This document shows positions 62,282 to 64,000 of a stretch of 64,000 bases of DNA, piece after piece; position 1 is the stretch's first letter, and every line of letters begins with the position of its first letter. This stretch comes from Cannabis sativa (lineage: Eukaryota; Streptophyta; Magnoliopsida; Rosales; Cannabaceae). The notes under the pieces are model-generated. The model saw only the letters and a list, made by a program, of their open reading frames with translations. It did no database searches and had not been told where the DNA came from. Both the position numbers and the translations under genes were made by a program. The stretch spans positions 310,001-374,000 of the forward strand of contig NW_026870037.1 in assembly GCF_029168945.1 (NCBI RefSeq). Reading direction: 5' to 3'.

Positions 62282-63430
62282 ATGTACAACCTAAAAACCC
62301 AAATTCATCTCGCATAAACACCGATGTTAGGGAAACGCGACCTGGGGGTCATGCTACACTTAGCATGATGCGAAGGGAGTAGGCAATAAGCCTGGATCAA
62401 GTCGACCACCGATACATTTGCAAAGACCAAACCAAAATGACAAAGATAGCGCGTATACCTATTTAAGTAGGGGATGTGTGTCAAATCTCTTTCAAAGAAG
62501 GAGGCCCGTGCGATAGGAGCATAAAAAAATAGGGTCAAGCACTGGTCCTAATGGGTCCAGATCAAAGGCTCATGATCAGAGCAGATCGACCAGGACCCAT
62601 GCACGCAAGAGACAAACACATGGGTAAGATACACGTCGCCACCATCAAGATGAACAAGAAAACATGAGTAATTCTCAAAGTTACCAATCTAAAAGTTACT
62701 CTGCAACAAGATCAATTAGTAATTGCGACCAGAGGAATGAAAGGTGACGCGACCCTAATTTGCATGAACACTTGAACCGTAGGCAGCTTGACTTACACAA
62801 ATATCTAAACCGAAATGTTCTAGATCTTTGAGATCAATTGAATCAGAGCACAGGTTGACAGCAGCAAGTCGAGCAGTCAGCCATGGATCCGTTTCAATCA
62901 AGAATGATATAATTAGAAGACAAGTTCAGGCGATACCAAGACAGTGAATATGGGAAATTATCAGGGTATGATTCAGATGAAGAAACTGAAACATTTCATT
63001 CTAATATATTAAATTCTGAATTCTCTTAAGGATTCAAAATCCCACATGTTGTACAACATGACATTACAACCGATCATGTCGCACATTTGAACAATTTTAA
63101 CACTATAATGGGAGCAAGCAATGTTTCCAACAACTTGCATTGCATTCTATTTCCAACATCTCTGAGAAGAGATGCAAGCAACTGGTTTGATAAATTCACC
63201 AACCATCCCATTACATCCTGAGAACAACTATCTAAAGATTTCAAGATACAGTTTTAGGTTGTAAGAGACGGAAGGCTAAAGGTACACTCACTAACTAACA
63301 TCAAGTAGCAGCCAGGAGAGTCTCTAAAGGCTTACCTGAGTCGTTTCAGCGCGGTAGCAGCCAAAGTGAGGAACTTGAACATTAATATTTAGTTGACAGC
63401 CCTTCAGGCTAGAATAACAACTGATATGTC
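62282..63430 (+). pseudogene. Gypsy leader and gag remnant
   Basis: From about 62880 a gag with stops: ...DSDEETETFHSNILNSEFS, then HVAHLNNFNTIMGASNVSNN, FPTSLRRDASNWFDKFT and QPGESLKAYLSRFSAVAAKV, about 60-70% similar by eye to the gag at 41878. 62282-62880 is non-coding leader-like sequence. Confidence 0.7.
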
Positions 63431-63760
63431 AACAAGGAGAGGTGAATTGTTAGGGTCGGTAAAATGGATCAGACACGATAACACGACTCGAAACCCACAC
63501 GAGAGTTAGTGGGTTTTGGTTTACCTTAAATGGGTTCGGGTTGACTCGTCTAACCCATTTAATAAATGGGTCGTGTTCGAGTTGACACAGCTAACACGAA
63601 ATTGACTTGTTAATAATCTATTTAAAGTTATTTTGGTACTTTAACGTGTCATAAATAGGTTATAAACGTGTTAAATACTTCATAAACGTGTTATTGGTTG
63701 ATATGTTTAAATAAAATATGCTTATAAACAGGTTACACGGGTCGTGTCGTGTCAACCCAT
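63431..63760. mobile_element. Repeat rich in ACACGAC/GTCGTGT motifs, possible DNA transposon
   Basis: The left part has GACACGATAACACGACTCG and the right part GGGTCGTGTCGTGTCAACCC, roughly inverted to each other. Repeated AACGTGTTA / AACCCATTTAAT-type words fill the middle. The right part ends where a Gypsy LTR begins. Superfamily not certain. Confidence 0.4.
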
Positions 63761-64000
63761 TGTTAGGTTATTTTTAGTATTAATTTTAGATTAATTTTAG
63801 TATATTTTTAATTGAGTTTTAATCTTATTTAGAGCACTTTTACGCTTGTTATCTCTTATTTTTACAGATTTAAAATATAAGAAGATTTGAAAAATATCAG
63901 AGAAAAAGATGGGAAAAAAAGATAAAAATATCTCACAAAAAGATGATATTTAAAATAGAGAAAATTGTGCAAGAAAATAAAGCTAAAATTCAAGCCTGAA
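63761..64000 (+). mobile_element. Gypsy LTR start, runs off the window
   Basis: TGTTAGGTTATTTTTAG matches the first bases of the solo LTR at 18346. Further on, AGAGAAAATT.TGCAAGAA.AT with AAGCTGAAA/AAGCTAAAA near the window end matches 18510-18550. The 3' end is outside the window. Confidence 0.7.

Overview
This is nuclear DNA from a flowering plant, most likely a eudicot with a large, repeat-rich genome. The evidence is: plant-type spliced genes with GT-AG introns in AT-rich DNA; LTR retrotransposons of the plant Copia and Gypsy types; plant LINEs with DUF4283, zinc-knuckle, endonuclease, reverse transcriptase and RNase H parts; Mutator-like, CACTA and Helitron DNA transposons; and a decayed piece of plastid rRNA-operon DNA. 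I cannot name the species from sequence alone.

Only three host genes are supported, all on the minus strand. (1) A UBLCP1-type gene, a ubiquitin-like-domain HAD phosphatase of the nuclear proteasome (2404-6690, six exons). (2) A C3H2C3 RING-H2 E3 ubiquitin ligase resembling RHC1A (37481-38548, one coding exon plus a 5' UTR intron). (3) The 26S proteasome ATPase RPT3 (52158-55852, six exons, 418 residues). All three act in the ubiquitin-proteasome pathway. There is no operon logic here and the grouping may be chance.

The rest is nested transposons. 1-236: LINE tail, then three MITEs. 3540-5330: decayed LINE inside the largest UBLCP1 intron. 6980-17234: complete Copia-type element with 1,896-bp LTRs about 1% apart and a CAAAG target duplication, but a ruined pol. 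17876-28883: 11-kb Mutator-like element carrying a deleted mudrA (+) and a convergent, broken DUF1985/Ulp1 protease gene (-), itself hit by a Gypsy solo LTR, a Copia solo LTR, a hAT-like MITE and a CACTA element. 28990-33178: Gypsy 5' end cut by a LINE that looks twin-primed. 33400-36672: duplicated block with two copies of one MITE and a Gypsy LTR. 40330-50530: LINE remnant and a Gypsy gag-pro-RT remnant, split by a Copia solo LTR that contains a LINE tail and a 3.4-kb Helitron. 50548-51260: plastid DNA. 51647-51755: SINE with a 19-bp duplication. 56003-56730: near-perfect 728-bp hairpin element just upstream of RPT3. 56831-62071: LINE interrupted by a Gypsy solo LTR. 62072-64000: Copia LTR scrap, Gypsy gag remnant and the start of another Gypsy LTR.

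The most interesting structure is the Mutator-like element. Both of its convergent genes begin with a tiny first exon near the TIR, followed by an intron filled with minisatellite built on GTCCGATGG. The same motif recurs at the centre of the hairpin element beside RPT3, tying the two together as one family. All gene structures were read by eye from splice signals and known family sequences; no search or alignment program was run.
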